A stretch of 64,000 nucleotides of DNA from Acephala macrosclerotiorum (taxonomy: Eukaryota; Ascomycota; Leotiomycetes; Helotiales; Mollisiaceae): NCBI GenBank assembly GCA_014904845.1, contig MU119405.1, positions 37,515 to 101,514 on the forward strand. Direction: 5' to 3'. The notes under the pieces are model-generated. The model saw nothing but the letters and a program-made list of their open reading frames with translations. It had not been told where the DNA came from and did not search any database. How positions within the stretch are numbered: the stretch's first letter is position 1; each line of letters opens with the position of its first letter. This document shows positions 24,160 to 37,661 of this stretch, one piece after another. The translations under genes and the position numbers were made by a program.

Positions 24160-25089
24160 TTTTTAATTGCGTATAATAATAACGTTCAACGAACGTTATT
24201 TTTCGCGTTAATATCGAAATTATTTTCGAGTAATTATTTAACGATAATTTCGTACTCGTTATAAGCGATTTATAATAGCGATATTCGATTATTCGTATTT
24301 TTAATCTCGAATTTAATACTTTTATCGAGTAATTATTTAACGACGATTTCGCGTTTTTTTAAAACGATTTACAATAATAACGTTCGATTATTTGTATTTT
24401 TAATTTCGAGTTTAATATTTTTATCGAGTAATTATTTAATAATAATCTCGTATTCGCTTTTAATAATTTACGATAACAACGTTTAATTATTCGTATTTTT
24501 AATCTCGAATTTAATATTTTTATTAAGTAATTATTTAATAATAATCTCGCGTTCGTTTTAAATAATTTACGACAATAATATTTAATTGTAATTATCGTTT
24601 TTTAAATTAATATCGATTTTTTTTATTGTAAATAATAATTTGACGATATTTTCGTATTTATTTCAAATAATTAATAATAATAACATTTAATTATTATTGT
24701 TTTTCGAATCGATATTGATTTTTTTTATCGCGAATAATAATTAAATAATATTTTTATATTCGTTTTAAATAATTAATAATAATAACGTTTAATTATTATT
24801 ATTTTTCGAATTAATATTAATTTTTTTTATCGCGAATAATAATTAAACGATATTCTCGTACTCGTTTTAAATAATTAATAATAATAATATTCGATTTTTA
24901 TTATTTTTCAAATCGATATTAATTTTTTTTGTAATAAACAATAATTGAATAATATTTTTATATTCGTTTCAAATAATTTATAATAGTAATATTTGATTAT
25001 TATTATTTTTTAAATCGATATCGATTTTTTTTATCGCGAGTAATAATTAAACAATATTTTTATACTCGTTTTAAATAATATACGAAAAC
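24160..25089 (-). pseudogene. RIP-degraded ankyrin-repeat array (probable NLR/ANK protein remnant)
   Basis: The segment is built of about nine tandem units of 99-102 bp, i.e. 33-34 codons, the length of an ankyrin repeat. One minus-strand frame, reading through stops that derive from C-to-T changes, gives ankyrin patterns: NRTLLL*IVLKKREIVVK*L followed by LD; NEYEIIVK*LLENNFDINAK; EYKNIV*LLLAIKKIDIDLK. Conserved positions (T-L-L, I-V-x-L-L, D-I) recur in every unit. In-frame stops make it dead. The array ends exactly where the Copia LTR begins (25090), so its upstream part was probably removed or separated by that insertion. In fungi such arrays commonly form the C-terminus of NACHT receptors, but no NACHT part is readable here. 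Confidence 0.75.
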
Positions 25090-25318
25090 TATTAAAACGT
25101 TCAAAAACAAATCACGAAATACTAAGATTTTAATTTGATATTAATAATTCAATTTTGTTTGTTTCTTCTTAGAAAAAGCATTTTTCTACCTATATAATTA
25201 AATAGAGTAGACGTAAGATTAAAGAGTGGACACTAGAGTAACTATTGTCAAAGGCAATAGAGATTATAACTAAGATTATTTAGTCGATCGTTTAAGCGAT
25301 TACATGATTGAATCGACA
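25090..25318 (-). repeat. 3' LTR of the Copia-type element
   Basis: 229 bp, matching 31149-31377 over its whole length apart from C/T and G/A differences. Less mutated than its partner. It abuts the ankyrin array at its left edge. Confidence 0.82.
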
Positions 25319-26539
25319 TTGGTAATTCTTTTTTTGAGAGAAGACGCTCTTTCCAACTCGTAAACCAGATACAAAGAAAAATACTATCGCGATTACTAAT
25401 GCGCTGTTCCACTACCAAATACTAAAAGGAAATCTGATCGTGAATCAATCGCCATTACGTATTGTAATACTTGATCGATCAGGCCAGACTTGAGAGAATT
25501 CTCCCAAACCCGATGTTTATAACTTTCGAGCCAATCGGAAGCTCTACTCCCGAAAACACCGAAAATATCGAAAAACACTAAAAACACTAAAACAATAACT
25601 ACACGTTTCTCTTTCCAGTACTATTCTTCTCAACGACTACTCTTTCTACTATTCTCGCTCTCGCCGACTAATTTTTAGATTTCGAGATATTGCACTCATT
25701 TTTGTACTTTGACATTAAAACGATTAATATTAATAAGCGATTCAAATATTTTATTAGTATTAGACTTAATTATAGTATCAATTGGATTATTATTTCTAGT
25801 AATTTATCGAATTTTCGAGAATTTTTTGCGTTTATACAATTATCTAATAATTATAATATCGATCATAAGACGCTTTTTTTTAGTAGTATCGAGTTTGATT
25901 ATATACTCGTAAAAAGAAAAAAAATCGATACAAATAATCACAAGAATTAAATTCAATTCAAATCGCTTTATAATAAAATCAAAAGTAATAAAAATCGAGA
26001 TTCTTATATCAATTCTTATTGTTATTGCGTATAACTCAAAAACTAAAACAATACGAGTAATTTTTTTATATTTCGTTGAATTTCAATAGAATAAATTGTT
26101 TTGTAAATCGAATTATTTATCGCTATAAATTTCATTACTAAAAACGATAATATACTCGATCTACGAATTGAAATTTTTATTTATAATAAAAAAATCGTTT
26201 ACAAAAACGAAGAATTTCATTGAATATAAGTTCAAACAAAAAAATCGAAGTCTACGATCGAAATTATTTATTTATTATTGTAATCGTTTATTTAGTATTA
26301 CAATTTGCTTTTTTTCGAGATATTAATATTGAATTATCGCCAATATATTGTACGTAGTTTCCGATTGGCAAATAAAACTAATATATATTCTTTGAGTACA
26401 TTACTCGAAATATATCTATTTGTAAAAATCTAATTTCGAATCAATTAAACTTAAACGCTTGTTTTACTTTTTTTGCGAAAGTACAATTCTATTTCCGATT
26501 TTATTTACTACTAATTTGCATTCGTTAAATAGTAGAAAA

Positions 26540-26700
26540 ATATTCGACGTAAAAAACTTTATAAATTTAATTAACAATTTAATCTTTTGCAATTCAAAGT
26601 TTTTTAATTCTACAAAAATCTAATTTCTTAGAATAAGCGTATCGTCGATTTGTATATCGACTATCTCGAATAAAATATAATTACTTTTCGTAATAAATAA
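26540..26700 (-). pseudogene. Copia reverse-transcriptase core remnant (IDD motif)
   Basis: The codons for IDD lie at 26641-26649 on the minus strand. In the usual fungal Copia block the aspartates are preceded by Q-T; here ACC has become ATC, as expected of RIP. Downstream the E-L-x-K pattern continues through one TAG stop. Confidence 0.7.
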
Positions 26701-29700
26701 ACAAAAATCGAAAATTGAGAATTCTATCGAAAGTTTGTCTTTATAATAAATACTATACGTTTTATACTAGTACATTCTCGTTTTCAAAACTTTATAAAAA
26801 AGTTTAATTACTTTAAAAACGACGTTCAATAAAAATTCATTTATTATTTTTTTCGAAAATTTAACAAAAATAATACGTACTAATAAAATTATTAATTGTA
26901 TATATATTTAAATAATATTTTTCAAATAAAAACTAATTTTTTTAAATTTGAAAAATGGAATTAAAACGACAATAATTCGTTAATTAATGCACTAAATAAT
27001 CGAAAATTGAATTAATATTGTTTTTTTGTTTTTATCGTTAAATATTTAAATTATAAAACGAGATTTTTCGTATAAAATTATCGTTTTTATATTTTTGATT
27101 TCGTTTATTAGTTTTGAATTAAAAATTTATTAATTACTAATTTTTTTCGAATTATTAAAAATCAATTTAAAAACTTTTTTTGCGATTAATTTATTAATTT
27201 TTTTTTACGAGAAATTACAAATAAATCGCTTAAAATAATAATAATTTCTTTTGCGCGAAAATCTATAAACAATTACTTATTTTTAGTTTTTTTTTCGATT
27301 AAATAAATTTCGAAAGTTTTTATATTTATACAAATTGTTATATAAATGTATTTATTGAAATTAAAAACGTAAAAAAAAATTTTTATTACAATTTGAAATA
27401 AACGTAAATTTTTTTTTGAAATATACGAGATTTTCTCGATCGAGCGAAATAAATTAAATATTTTTTTTTTTGTTTTTAAATTTTTTTTAAAAAAGTTTGA
27501 TTTTGAATTTAAATTTTCTAGTAAGTTTTTTTTTAATAAATAATCTTTTGATTGTTTTTTGAATTACTCGAAATTTTAATAAAATAATTTTATTATAATA
27601 TTGTAAAAACTTTTTAATTTATTTAATAATTGTAATTAATATATTTCTCTATTTACTATTAAAAGCGTATATAGTTTTTTTTATTTTTTGTTTTCTTTTT
27701 AAACAAATACGTTTAAATTTAAAAGTAAATCGATTAAATAATAATTTCGTAAATTATTTTTTATTCGTAGAACGTTATTAATTTAACAAATAATGTAATA
27801 TTTTTAGATTGTAATTATTGTACTTTTTATTACTTTAATTCTAGTAGTAATTAATATTGTAAACGCGTTCTATTGTAATATTCGAAAATAAATATCGAAA
27901 ATAAAAAATATAGAAATAATATTATTTAATCTCGTTATATCGTTAATTGTTTTAATCGCTATTTGAAATCGCTTTTCTTTTCGTAAATCGAAAAATTCTC
28001 GAAATAGTATATTATACGTACGTTTTAATAGAATATAATACTTTTTTATTAAATTAATCGAATTATAAGTTTTTATTAGTATAATTTTCGAATTAATATT
28101 TATATTTTTAGTATTATCGCGAAATTCTTTAGAATTGAAATTCGTTTTAAGATTATAAATAGTAAATATCGATAGTTTAAAATAAACGTCGATTTAGTAC
28201 GCTCGAAAAGCGTTTTATATTTTTTTCGTCGATATATTTACAAAGAATCTCGCGATTTGAAATACTATAATTTCGTTTACGATTTGAAATACTAGTTTTT
28301 CGTCGATTTACAATACGTTTAAATAGACGAAATAATTAAAATTATAATCGTCGCGTAATATAAACTTAAAACGATTAAAAGATTTACTATTTATTTGATA
28401 TTACTAGTAAAATCTCGTTATTTTTTTAATTTTTTCAAAATTCGTAAAATATTTTTTACGTTTTAATATTCGCGCGAATTTGATAATCGATAAATATTTA
28501 AAGCGTTTATACAATCGTTTGAATTTTGTTTTAATCAAATAATAAATAGTAAAATCGATTTTTATCATAAAAATTTTACAATTACTATAAATCAAATTTT
28601 CAAGTAAATTAAATAGTATTTAAAAATGTTTAAACGTTTTAATAATAAATATACGTCGTTTATTTCGAATAAACACATTATTAAAATTATCGAATTTAAT
28701 TTGCAATTTGTTTATATTTTAAAAACACAATAAAAAAAGTACGTTTATTGGAACTACGTAAAACGTAATACGTTCAATTAATATATCGATATCAATAATT
28801 TTAAAAAATAAAATTTCATTGATTTTAAATTTAATTACTATTTTTTTAACTTTAAATTCGTTCAATTTAACGTTTCGAATTTATTGAAAAGTCAAATATT
28901 GATTTTCGTCGATAGTCGATCGTTAAACGATACTAGTATCGATTATAATACTTATAAAAACGTTTAATATATAACGATTTGTCAAATACGTTTTTATATT
29001 AATAAATATCGAAAACAATTTTAATTGTATTGCGATATTCGATATCGTATAATAAATTGATTAATAATCAAATAATTCGATAATTTTAAGTCTATTAATC
29101 GTACTATAAAATGTTATAAAATAATTGATCGATCGCGTAATATTGTTTTCGTATAAATTTCTTTTTTTGGTAAATTCAACGACGAATTGTTCGTATTTTT
29201 TAATAATATCGAAATTTAATTTTTCGAATTTAATTACGAATTGAATTATTTTGTTTTTATTGAACGATCTCGATTTTTTAAAATCGTTGTACGTTTTTTT
29301 TCTTTCTTTTAATATATAGCGAGTATTTTAATAATTCGAATTTTTATAAATGAAATATTTTTTCTCGTTTTAATATATTATCAATTTTTTGTAATTAATT
29401 CAATCGTTATATCAAGTACTTTTATTGTAATATTTACAGTCTACGAAATATAATTCGATTATATCTCGATAAACTTTTCTTTTTCCGATTATAAAAATCC
29501 TAGAAACTATTTCTACTTTCGTTTGAAATAAAATCGCGTTACGAACGTTTTCGCATATTATTTAAAAGTTCGATAAAAGTCGAAAAAGCGCTTAATAACA
29601 CTCTAATATACTTCGATAAACGTAGTAGAACTTGTCTCGTATAATAATCTCTGTTTATATATTCGAGTGTAAATTAAACTGTTTTTGAATCAGTTTTTAG

Positions 29701-31148
29701 TGCAATATCTCAAAGTATTCGAAAATCGTTTTATTTAGATTTTGCGCTCGAATTAACGCGAATATAATCGTATTTTATTAATTGAATATTTTATTTCAAC
29801 GTTTTTCGATCTCGAAATTCGATTTTACAATTTCAATTATTTTATCGAAAAACAGACTTTTCTTAGCGAATTTCTAATAATAGAATTCACTAGTTTTATC
29901 AATAAATATAATCGAAAACGCGTTACAATAATTCTCAAATTTAACGTCTATTTTCAAATATAAATTTTCGAATACTCGTATAAATATATTTAATAAATTT
30001 TTTTTTTTATAGTATTTAAATTTATTATTATAAATTTTTATAAAAATAATTAATTTTCTATCGAGATTAAATATTATTTAATTCTCGCGATCGAAATTGT
30101 ATATTAATCAATTAAAATCTTTTAACAATTTTTCAATTTTTAATAATAATAAAAACAATAAATTTCGTTTCGAGTTTTCGTTTTTTAGCGACAAATCTAA
30201 TAACAATATTTTATTGCGCTCTTAAAATTGTTTTTAAAGTATTATACGTTCGAATAATATCGTTTACTCTATAAAAAGTCTTATAACAAATTTTAGTAAT
30301 TAAAAAAAAAAATTCAAAAATACTAATATTATCTTTTTAATTTTTTCGATAAAAATAGTAAAAAACGCTAATTTTCAAATTTGTTTTATTTTTAAATCGA
30401 TTATATTTCTCTATAAATTGAAATTTTCTATTAAATTCATTTCTATAATCTTTTTATGCGATTACTTTGATTATTTTTTTTCATTTGCAATATTTATTAA
30501 TACTTTTAAAACTTTAATAAATCGTTTTTTTGATATTTATATTTCGTTTATTCGTAAAATTTTATATAGTTTTTTTTTCGTGTTTTCGTTTATTCTCTTT
30601 TTAAACATTTTTTTTATTTATTTTAAAAATATTTCTTTATATTCTATTTATAATCTATAGTCTCGATTATTTCTTACTTTGAAACTTTGTATTTATTTTA
30701 ATATATATTGTATCGAATCAAAAAATAAAAAAAATAGTAAAAAAATTTCTTTTTAATTAAAGTCGTATTTTAAAAAAATATAATCGTACTCTCGAAAAAC
30801 ATTTTATCGAATTGTATCGTATTTAATAAATATATTGATTCGACGAATCTTTGTATTGAACTCGTAAAAATTATAATAAAATACTCGTTATTAATACGCG
30901 ATAAAACGTAAAATAAAAAATCAATTAATTTCAAATCGAAAAAAATAAAACGAGCATAAAATCGCAATATTTTTTAAAAATCTAATAATTTCTTTTAATA
31001 CAAACAAAAACTACTTTTTTTTACGTTCAATTAAACTAATAAATTGCGTACAATCTAAATTTTCTTATTCAATCGATTTTATTCAATTACTATCTTTTCG
31101 TAAGTAATTTTACTATTTTATAATCGAACGAGTTCAATTACTAATTAG

Positions 31149-31377
31149 TATTAAAACGTTCAAAAACAAATCACGAAATACTAAAATTTTAATCTAATAT
31201 CAATAATTCAATTTTATTTATCTCTTCTCAGAAAAAGCATCTTTTTACTTATATAATTAAATAAAGTAAACGTAAAATTAAAAAATGAATACTAGAGCAA
31301 TTGTTGTCAAAGGCAATAGAAATTATAATTAAAATTATTTAATCGATCGCTTAAACGATCACATGATTGAATCGATA
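31149..31377 (-). repeat. 5' LTR of the Copia-type element
   Basis: Partner of the LTR at 25090-25318 and of the same length. It carries more C-to-T and G-to-A changes. Confidence 0.82.
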
Positions 31378-34300
31378 ATAAAATTATTTGTAAAAATTAT
31401 TTATCTCGAAATATTTTAAATATAAATAAAATTGTACTTTTTTAAAAATTCTTTTCAAATAAAATTTTGACTACAGAAAATAAAAATAAATTTAAATAAA
31501 AAAAAAACAAAATTACTTTTATTATTATTATTAACGTCGACAATTCTAAAAAATTCGATTTTTAAATTATTAGTAAAACAAAAAACTTTTATTGTTTTAA
31601 GAAAATAAATCGAAATTTTCTAAGTATTTATTATTAATACAATAAAATTAAATAAATAATTGATATTGTATACAAAGAATATCTCGAGTAATTTAATAAT
31701 AAAATAAAAATCGAAAATAAAAAAGTTTTTTTGTTTATAAATAATTTTTCAAAACATGAATTAACAATTAAATTTTGCGAAAAACTCGATAATTTAAATA
31801 ATATCAAAATAATATTTTTATTTAAAAACACTATTATTTACTAGTAATTATACGATCAAAAAATTATTAATAGTTTCAAATTACATTATCGCAAATAATA
31901 AATTGTTTTTATAATCAAATACTATAAAAAAAACAAAGATTTTTTCAAATTAATAATATTATTATATATAATCAATTGATCAATTTATACTTGAAATAAT
32001 AACGTTAAACAATTTACTATTTTCAATTACTAGTAAAAGTTTATTTTAATAATTTCTATAATTAATAAATTTAATAAATACTTTGAATTAAATAATATAT
32101 TTATTATTATTAAAAAAAATAAAATTGCTAAACTTTATTTAATACAAAGTATTCAATTTATATTACAAATTGTTAATTCTTTTTTTATTTTTCAATTTTT
32201 GATTTTAAAAAAAGAAATTATTATAAATAATCCAAAGATTATTCTTACTAATATTGTAATTAAATATGAGTTTATTATTAAGAAAAATAATTCTAAAAAT
32301 AAAAAGCAAAAAAAAATATTATTTGTTATATATAAAAAATTTTTATTTATTTTAAAATAATTTTTTTTATTTAAAAAATAATAAAACGACGAAATAAATA
32401 AAATTGTACGTAAAATTGATAGTATTAAAAGTATTTTACAATCTCGAAAAATCAAAATAATAAAACAAAAATAATTAAATCAAATGAAATTCATTTTTAA
32501 ACAAATAAATAACTTTAAAACGAGTAAAATAAAACTTTGAAATCTCTAAAAAAATATATATATTTTTATTCATTTTTACGTGATTTTACTCTATATAACG
32601 ATTTTTGATTAAATCGTTAGATTTTCGAGACTTTGAATTTATCGTTATAAAGAATTTAAATTGTAATATTAAAATTTGAAAAAAATAAAAATTGATTATT
32701 AAATATATTAAAAAATTTATTTTAAAAAAAATAATATTTTAAAAACTTTAAAAAAATTTATTCGATTTTATTTTAAACGAAATATTAATTAAAATAAAAA
32801 ATTTAATTAAAATAATTAATAAAATTTTAAAAATACGATTTTATTGTTTTCAAAATATAAAAAATTAATAAAAATCGTAATACGAAAAATATTTCGATTT
32901 TAAAATTTTAAAATATATTGAAAAAATTATAAATATATTTATACGAAATATTTTATTATTGAATTTATAAACGAATTACGTTTTATAAATATTTATTTTA
33001 AAATATAATAAAATAAAAAATTTAATAATAAATCAATTTTTTTTTTATAAAATAATTATAATATTATAAAACAATTTTCAATCTTTAAATAATTAAATCA
33101 ATTTTTATTATTTATTTCAATAGTATATTATTTGCGAATTAATTGTAAAAAAAATAATTTTAATATATAATAATATTATTTATTATTAATATTGTAATTA
33201 TTTCAATTTTATTAATAGTATATTTTTTGCGATTTTGTATTTTATTAAAAAATTTTTAATTATTATTTAAATAACTTTTTATAAAAATAATATTAATAAA
33301 ATTGAAATTATAAATAATTTATTTAATCGATATTCGTTTTCGCAAATTAATATAAAATTTTATTAAAATATTATATTAATTTATAAAATCGATATTTTTA
33401 TTTTTTAAATATATTAAATTCGATTATATTATATAAATATCAAATATATTTAACGTTAATAAATTTTATACGTTTTATTATTATATTAATATTAAAATTT
33501 ATTATTTTTTTTCAAATTTCTTAGAATTTTATCGATAAATTAATACAAAAAAAATACGAAAATTATTAATAAAACAATAAAAAATTAATTAAAAAATAAA
33601 AATTTTATAATTATAAAAATAAAAAATTAATATTAAAATTATTAAAAAAAAGAAATTAAAATAGTATTTTTCAAATTTTTTTTTAATATAAATTATATGT
33701 ACGAAATATTTTTTGTTTTTACAAAAAAACAAATATAACTACGAATTTATAATTATTTCGAGTTTCAAATAAAATAAAAAAAAAAAACTTTATAAGATTT
33801 TTTTAATCTTATGAAAACGTAAAAAATCTTCAAAAAAAAGTATTTTATTACGTGAAAAAATTCGAAATCAAATAATATAATTTAATTTAATTTTTATATT
33901 GTAATTTTATAAAATAAATTATTTTTTATTATATATATTATTTTTTTAATAAACGAATATATTTATATTTTTTTAAAATAATTTTTTAGTTTTATTATAA
34001 TAAATTACTTTTAAAAAAATAAATATTTTAATATTATAAAATTAAAATTTATAAAAAATATAAAAAAATATTATTTTTAAAATAAAATTTTGAAATTTTA
34101 AAAATTTTATATATTTTAAAATCGTTATAAATTAATATTTGAAATTTTTATTTAAAAATTAAATACGTATTTAAATTATTTTAAATTAATTTTAAAATTA
34201 ATATATTTAAATTTAAAATATATATAATATTATTTAAAAATAAAAAACGTAATTTAATTATTTTAATAAATAATAATTAATTAAATAATTATTAATAATA

Positions 34301-34500
34301 AAAATTTATTATTTATACTAATATATTTAATAATAATAATTATTATTATACGTTTAATATTTACGTTTTTATAATTTTGTAAATCGTTTTTATTTATTAA
34401 AATTTTAATAAAATTAAATATATATAATAAAAAAAAATTTTTATTTTAAAAAAAAAAATTCGTTTATCGATTTACAAATAAATTATTAACGAACGAAATT
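31378..34500. other. AT-rich RIP DNA, no gene legible
   Basis: Extremely AT-rich, stop-dense sequence. Short minus-strand frames (31634-31831, 32192-32455) are low-complexity Phe/Ile/Leu strings and not credible genes. If the Copia element inserted into the ankyrin gene, its upstream part should lie at the left edge here; I see a weak resemblance (YLKYFEINNF) but no proof. Confidence 0.5.
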
Positions 34501-35285
34501 TTTCTTTTTTTATTCGATGTATATTTTATTTTGCGAGTCTTATAAAAGCGTTTTTACGAAGAATTACAAAGTTTTCGATTTTAGTAATTTATTCTTATTT
34601 TAAATTTCAAATTAAAAACTTTTAATTTAAACGATTTATAAATATTTGAAATTGAAATAATTATTAAAATAAAATTTTAAATTTTATCAAACGATAAAAC
34701 CGATAAATTGATAAATATATTAGTATTTAAAATAAAAACGTACTTTTAATAAAATTTCAATTTATACTAAAAAAATACTTTTGAGATTTTCGTTTTATAT
34801 TTAATTACTATAATCGATTCAATCAATTTAAATTATTTTATTTAGTATATAATTCCAAAAAGAGATTTCTTGGGATCTCCTTTGAGAATTGCGCAATTAT
34901 AGAGATGTTCAGTACTTAAGTAAGCGCTTAGATACCTAAAGTAGAAACGTACTTAAACAGTTTTACGATCGCTATTTTTACTGAGTGCGATTATATTCTA
35001 TTGATTTGCGCAATAACGAATTAATAGAATAGTTTAAAACTTAGAATCTAGTAGTATTTAATTAAGTTTTAACTTATTTATAAGTTTTATATGATTTGTA
35101 TTAGTAAATAACTTGTAATTGTAGTCGCATATTAATTAAAATTTTAATATTCTTTATCGGATCGATTGCATATTAGTCCGAAGCTACTATATAACACTTT
35201 TGCTGCAAAATCTTTAATGAACTCAAATCGCTCCATTTGAGCACCTCGATTAAAATTTGGTGTAATGTGATGTAATATTGATTTT
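34501..35285. repeat. Dispersed repeat family R3, heavily mutated copy
   Basis: Aligns along its length with 55308-56097 in the same orientation, sharing for example GCGATCGCTATTTT (GCGATCGCTATTTTT here), TCTATTGATTTGCGCAATAA and TTATTTATAAGTTTTATATG. Most GC-rich stretches of the other copy have become A/T here by C-to-T and G-to-A changes. About 0.79 kb. Family unknown; could be a long LTR or a nonautonomous element. Confidence 0.65.
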
Positions 35286-36590
35286 ATTGTCTACTGGCGG
35301 CCGTCAGACCATGAGACATAATAGAGTCGACGATCTCTAAATAGACCTTCGAAGAAAGAGCGAGATCGAGAACTCTACTTTATTTGTATCGGTTTTTCAA
35401 CTACATACATATTGTTCCGCAAAACCATCTTCCAGTTTCGAACGTCGTTTTAACTACTGCAAGTATTCCAACTCGAATTAGATTTGCAAACGGGATTTTA
35501 CCGCCGTTAGTTCTACATAGTATAACTTTCCAATAAAAAAAATAAAAATTAGAAACTTTTTTACAAAGTATACTTCTTTTTTTAACGTTTAAATTGGCGC
35601 TATCGCCTTTTTCTACTTATATAAAATTTACATTTGAAATCACTGCTAGTAAACTAGTGCTTATACTCACTTTTCTTACTAGTCTTCCTCTTAGTACTCA
35701 TTCCAAAGTTGAGTCTATATTGTCTTCTTTTCCCAACCTCGATTTTAGAGCCGAAGATGTCGTCGATTGCTAGTAAAGTTTAATATTGTTTTGACACCGA
35801 AATACTAAAGTTGTCTCAGTGACGAGAGGGTTTACTCTATTAGCGAGAAAGCTTACTTCTCGGTTCCGAGAACACTTAGAGTTTCCTATCAAAGCAGCCC
35901 GCCCCGACTATAATTGGAAACTTCTTCAAGCCCACGACCGCCGCCAAGACCCACACTAGTAGACGGTCCCCCCGCGGGCCTTTGCCTCTCGGAACTCTTC
36001 TTTTTCTCTTCATTAGTATGTATTGTCGCTCGATGCTCAGTGAGTCACTCGAGTGACGTGTTCGATAGAATGCCTAACACGGCAAGACATTCTCAGGGTT
36101 TTCTTGGGCCCTTCTATTCTAAGAGTCCAAATGGGTGTCTGTTCCAAATAGTAGAATAAAGGGATTCAAACTGGTCTATAAGAATGCTGCCCGTTGCAGT
36201 AATCGGCTAAGTCTCGATACCGCCGGTAGGTGCTCTAGTCGTACGCTCGGCTCGATCGTGTTTTTATGGCTTTGACTCTCAGCTCTCGTTCGATGTCGGT
36301 AGAAGTAGTGAGTCGAAAGTCTCGAGCGGTACAAAGCACCGTTTTGCTGGTCGATAAATCTTCCCTCTCGAAAACAGACTTAAAGAGTCGTGTTGCAACT
36401 CCGCAGAGTGCTTATACTACAAGAAAGTGTTTAAGAGGCTTCGATATATAATTCCGCAAACTTAAATGCTGACTTTTAAGTAAAATGCTGGATTTCAAAA
36501 ATTTTGAAAAAATATATAGAAAAGTTGAATTAGAATTTGATGTTTTTCGCCCATAGTTGAGATGACTCGTACCACGTGAATAACACGTGA
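35286..36590. other. Moderately mutated segment, unrecognised element remnant
   Basis: Intermediate composition between the AT-rich blocks. The best frame (35914-36159 plus) is Pro/Ser-rich and unrecognised; minus-strand frames are broken by a few stops. The borders with AT-rich DNA on both sides and the partial C-to-T character suggest a less mutated transposon fragment, but I cannot name a domain. Confidence 0.4.
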
Positions 36591-37045
36591 CTTAATAAAA
36601 GTTGACATTAGTCCTCAAGGCGAACGACTAATTATTTTTATATTTTATATAAAAATAAATACATATATAATTATTTATAAAAACTTTTAAAATAATATTA
36701 TATTTTATATAAATTTTATTATTATATTTAATATAATATAATTATAAATATAATATTATATAAATATTTAATATATTATATATATTATTTTATTTTATTA
36801 AAATAAATTTAATATATAATTTTTTTTATATTTTATATTTTCAAAATTTAAAATTATATTTTTTTTAATAAAAGTTTTATATTAGAATTTCGAAATTTGA
36901 AAATAAATTGATAATTATAATAAAATAAAATAATTATAATTATAATATTTTTTTATTGCAAATTAAAAAAAAAAAAATAAACTAATTATAACTTTATATA
37001 TTTATATAGTAAAAATTTAAAATTTCCAAATTATAAAATCGTTTC
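36591..37045. other. AT-rich RIP DNA abutting the NLR fragment
   Basis: About 450 bp of almost pure A/T. It replaces the position where the first half of the phosphorylase domain to its right should be encoded, so the gene was broken here. Confidence 0.55.
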
Positions 37046-37060
37046 GACACATAGAGTTTT

Positions 37061-37549
37061 TTGCCACGCAGAGATAGACGTTACGATTATGTTCCAAATC
37101 AGCCCACATGTAAATATTGTGACCAGAGCAAGGTGGTGGGCGATCGAGGCCAACGGGAAACTCTCGATGAACCAGTCATATTTTATGGACCAATCGCAAC
37201 CGGAAATCGAGTGATGAAGTATGCGAGAGAACGGAACAATATTAGCAAGGATTCAGATGGCGCAATATGCTTTGAGATGGAGGCGGGTGGGCTTATGAAT
37301 GATTTCCGATGCATCGTGATTCGGAGCATCTCTGATTATTCCGACTCCCATAAGAACGATGACTGGCAACCGTACGCAGCAGCCGCAGCAGCCGCAGCAG
37401 CAGCAGCAGCAGGGCTTGCAAAGGAGATCCTTTCTTACATGGATCCAATCTCTGAAACGACTAGCTCCGGAGCGAAGCAGCAAGGAGGTGGCGTTCGGTA
37501 TATCTCTGGTGGTGGTGCTTGTGGTGGCGGGCAATGCGGCTGGTGGTGA
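37061..37549 (+). pseudogene. Truncated nucleoside-phosphorylase (PNP_UDP) domain of a fungal NLR
   Basis: The frame encodes the second half of the purine/uridine-phosphorylase-like domain found at the N-terminus of many fungal NACHT or NB-ARC receptors: PVIFYGPIATGNRVMKYAR, AICFEMEAGGLMNDF (with the family's active-site Glu), VIRSISDYSDSHKN, DDWQPYAAA and AKEILSYMD. The first half is missing and AT-rich DNA begins just upstream. No NACHT domain follows; the frame ends in Gly/Cys-rich sequence at 37549. The normally short alanine stretch is expanded to 12 consecutive Ala codons, mostly GCA (37376-37411). The N-terminal Met here is only the first in the open frame, not a proven start. I read it as a broken receptor gene; short expressed forms are possible. 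Confidence 0.75.
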
Positions 37550-37661
37550 TGCTCGCGGTGGTAATGCGACTGGTGGTAATGCGACTGGTGGTAATGCGAT
37601 TGGTGGTAATGCGATCGGTGGTGATGCTCGCGGTGGTAATGCAGCTAGTGGTAATGCGAAC
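37542..37661 (+). repeat. Eight 15-bp tandem repeats encoding GGNAT-like pentapeptides
   Basis: Units of GGTGGTAATGCGACT type occur eight times. Read in the frame one base off from the phosphorylase fragment they give GGDAR GGNAT GGNAT GGNAI and so on, ending in Trp and a stop at 37665-37667. A single-base shift between the fragment and the array would fuse them, suggesting a frameshift in the ancestor or an unseen splice. Confidence 0.75.

Larger units (their letters stand above)
25090..31377 (-). mobile_element. RIP-mutated Copia-type LTR retrotransposon
   Basis: Direct repeats of 229 bp at 25090-25318 and 31149-31377 begin TATTAAAACG and end TTGAATCGACA or TTGAATCGATA, consistent with original TG...CA ends changed by RIP. 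On the minus strand near 26.6 kb a reverse-transcriptase signature is legible: VDIQIDDTLILRN, then a stop and FVELKNFELQKIK. This matches the QTDDTLIL...E.EL.KAKF block of fungal Copia polymerases. Its place about 1.3 kb before the 25.1-kb LTR fits Copia order, with reverse transcriptase and RNase H last, so the element reads right to left. No frame is intact. I could not find a matching 5-bp target duplication (AAAAC left, ATAAA right). Confidence 0.8.

Noticed and set aside
24160..25089. CRISPR-like array or plain satellite
   Set aside because: The 99-102 bp period equals 33-34 codons and one frame gives ankyrin patterns in unit after unit; there are no short identical repeats with unique spacers.
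35914..36159. 81-codon Pro/Ser-rich frame
   Set aside because: Lies in a partly mutated repeat-like segment, with no conserved pattern and no gene context.
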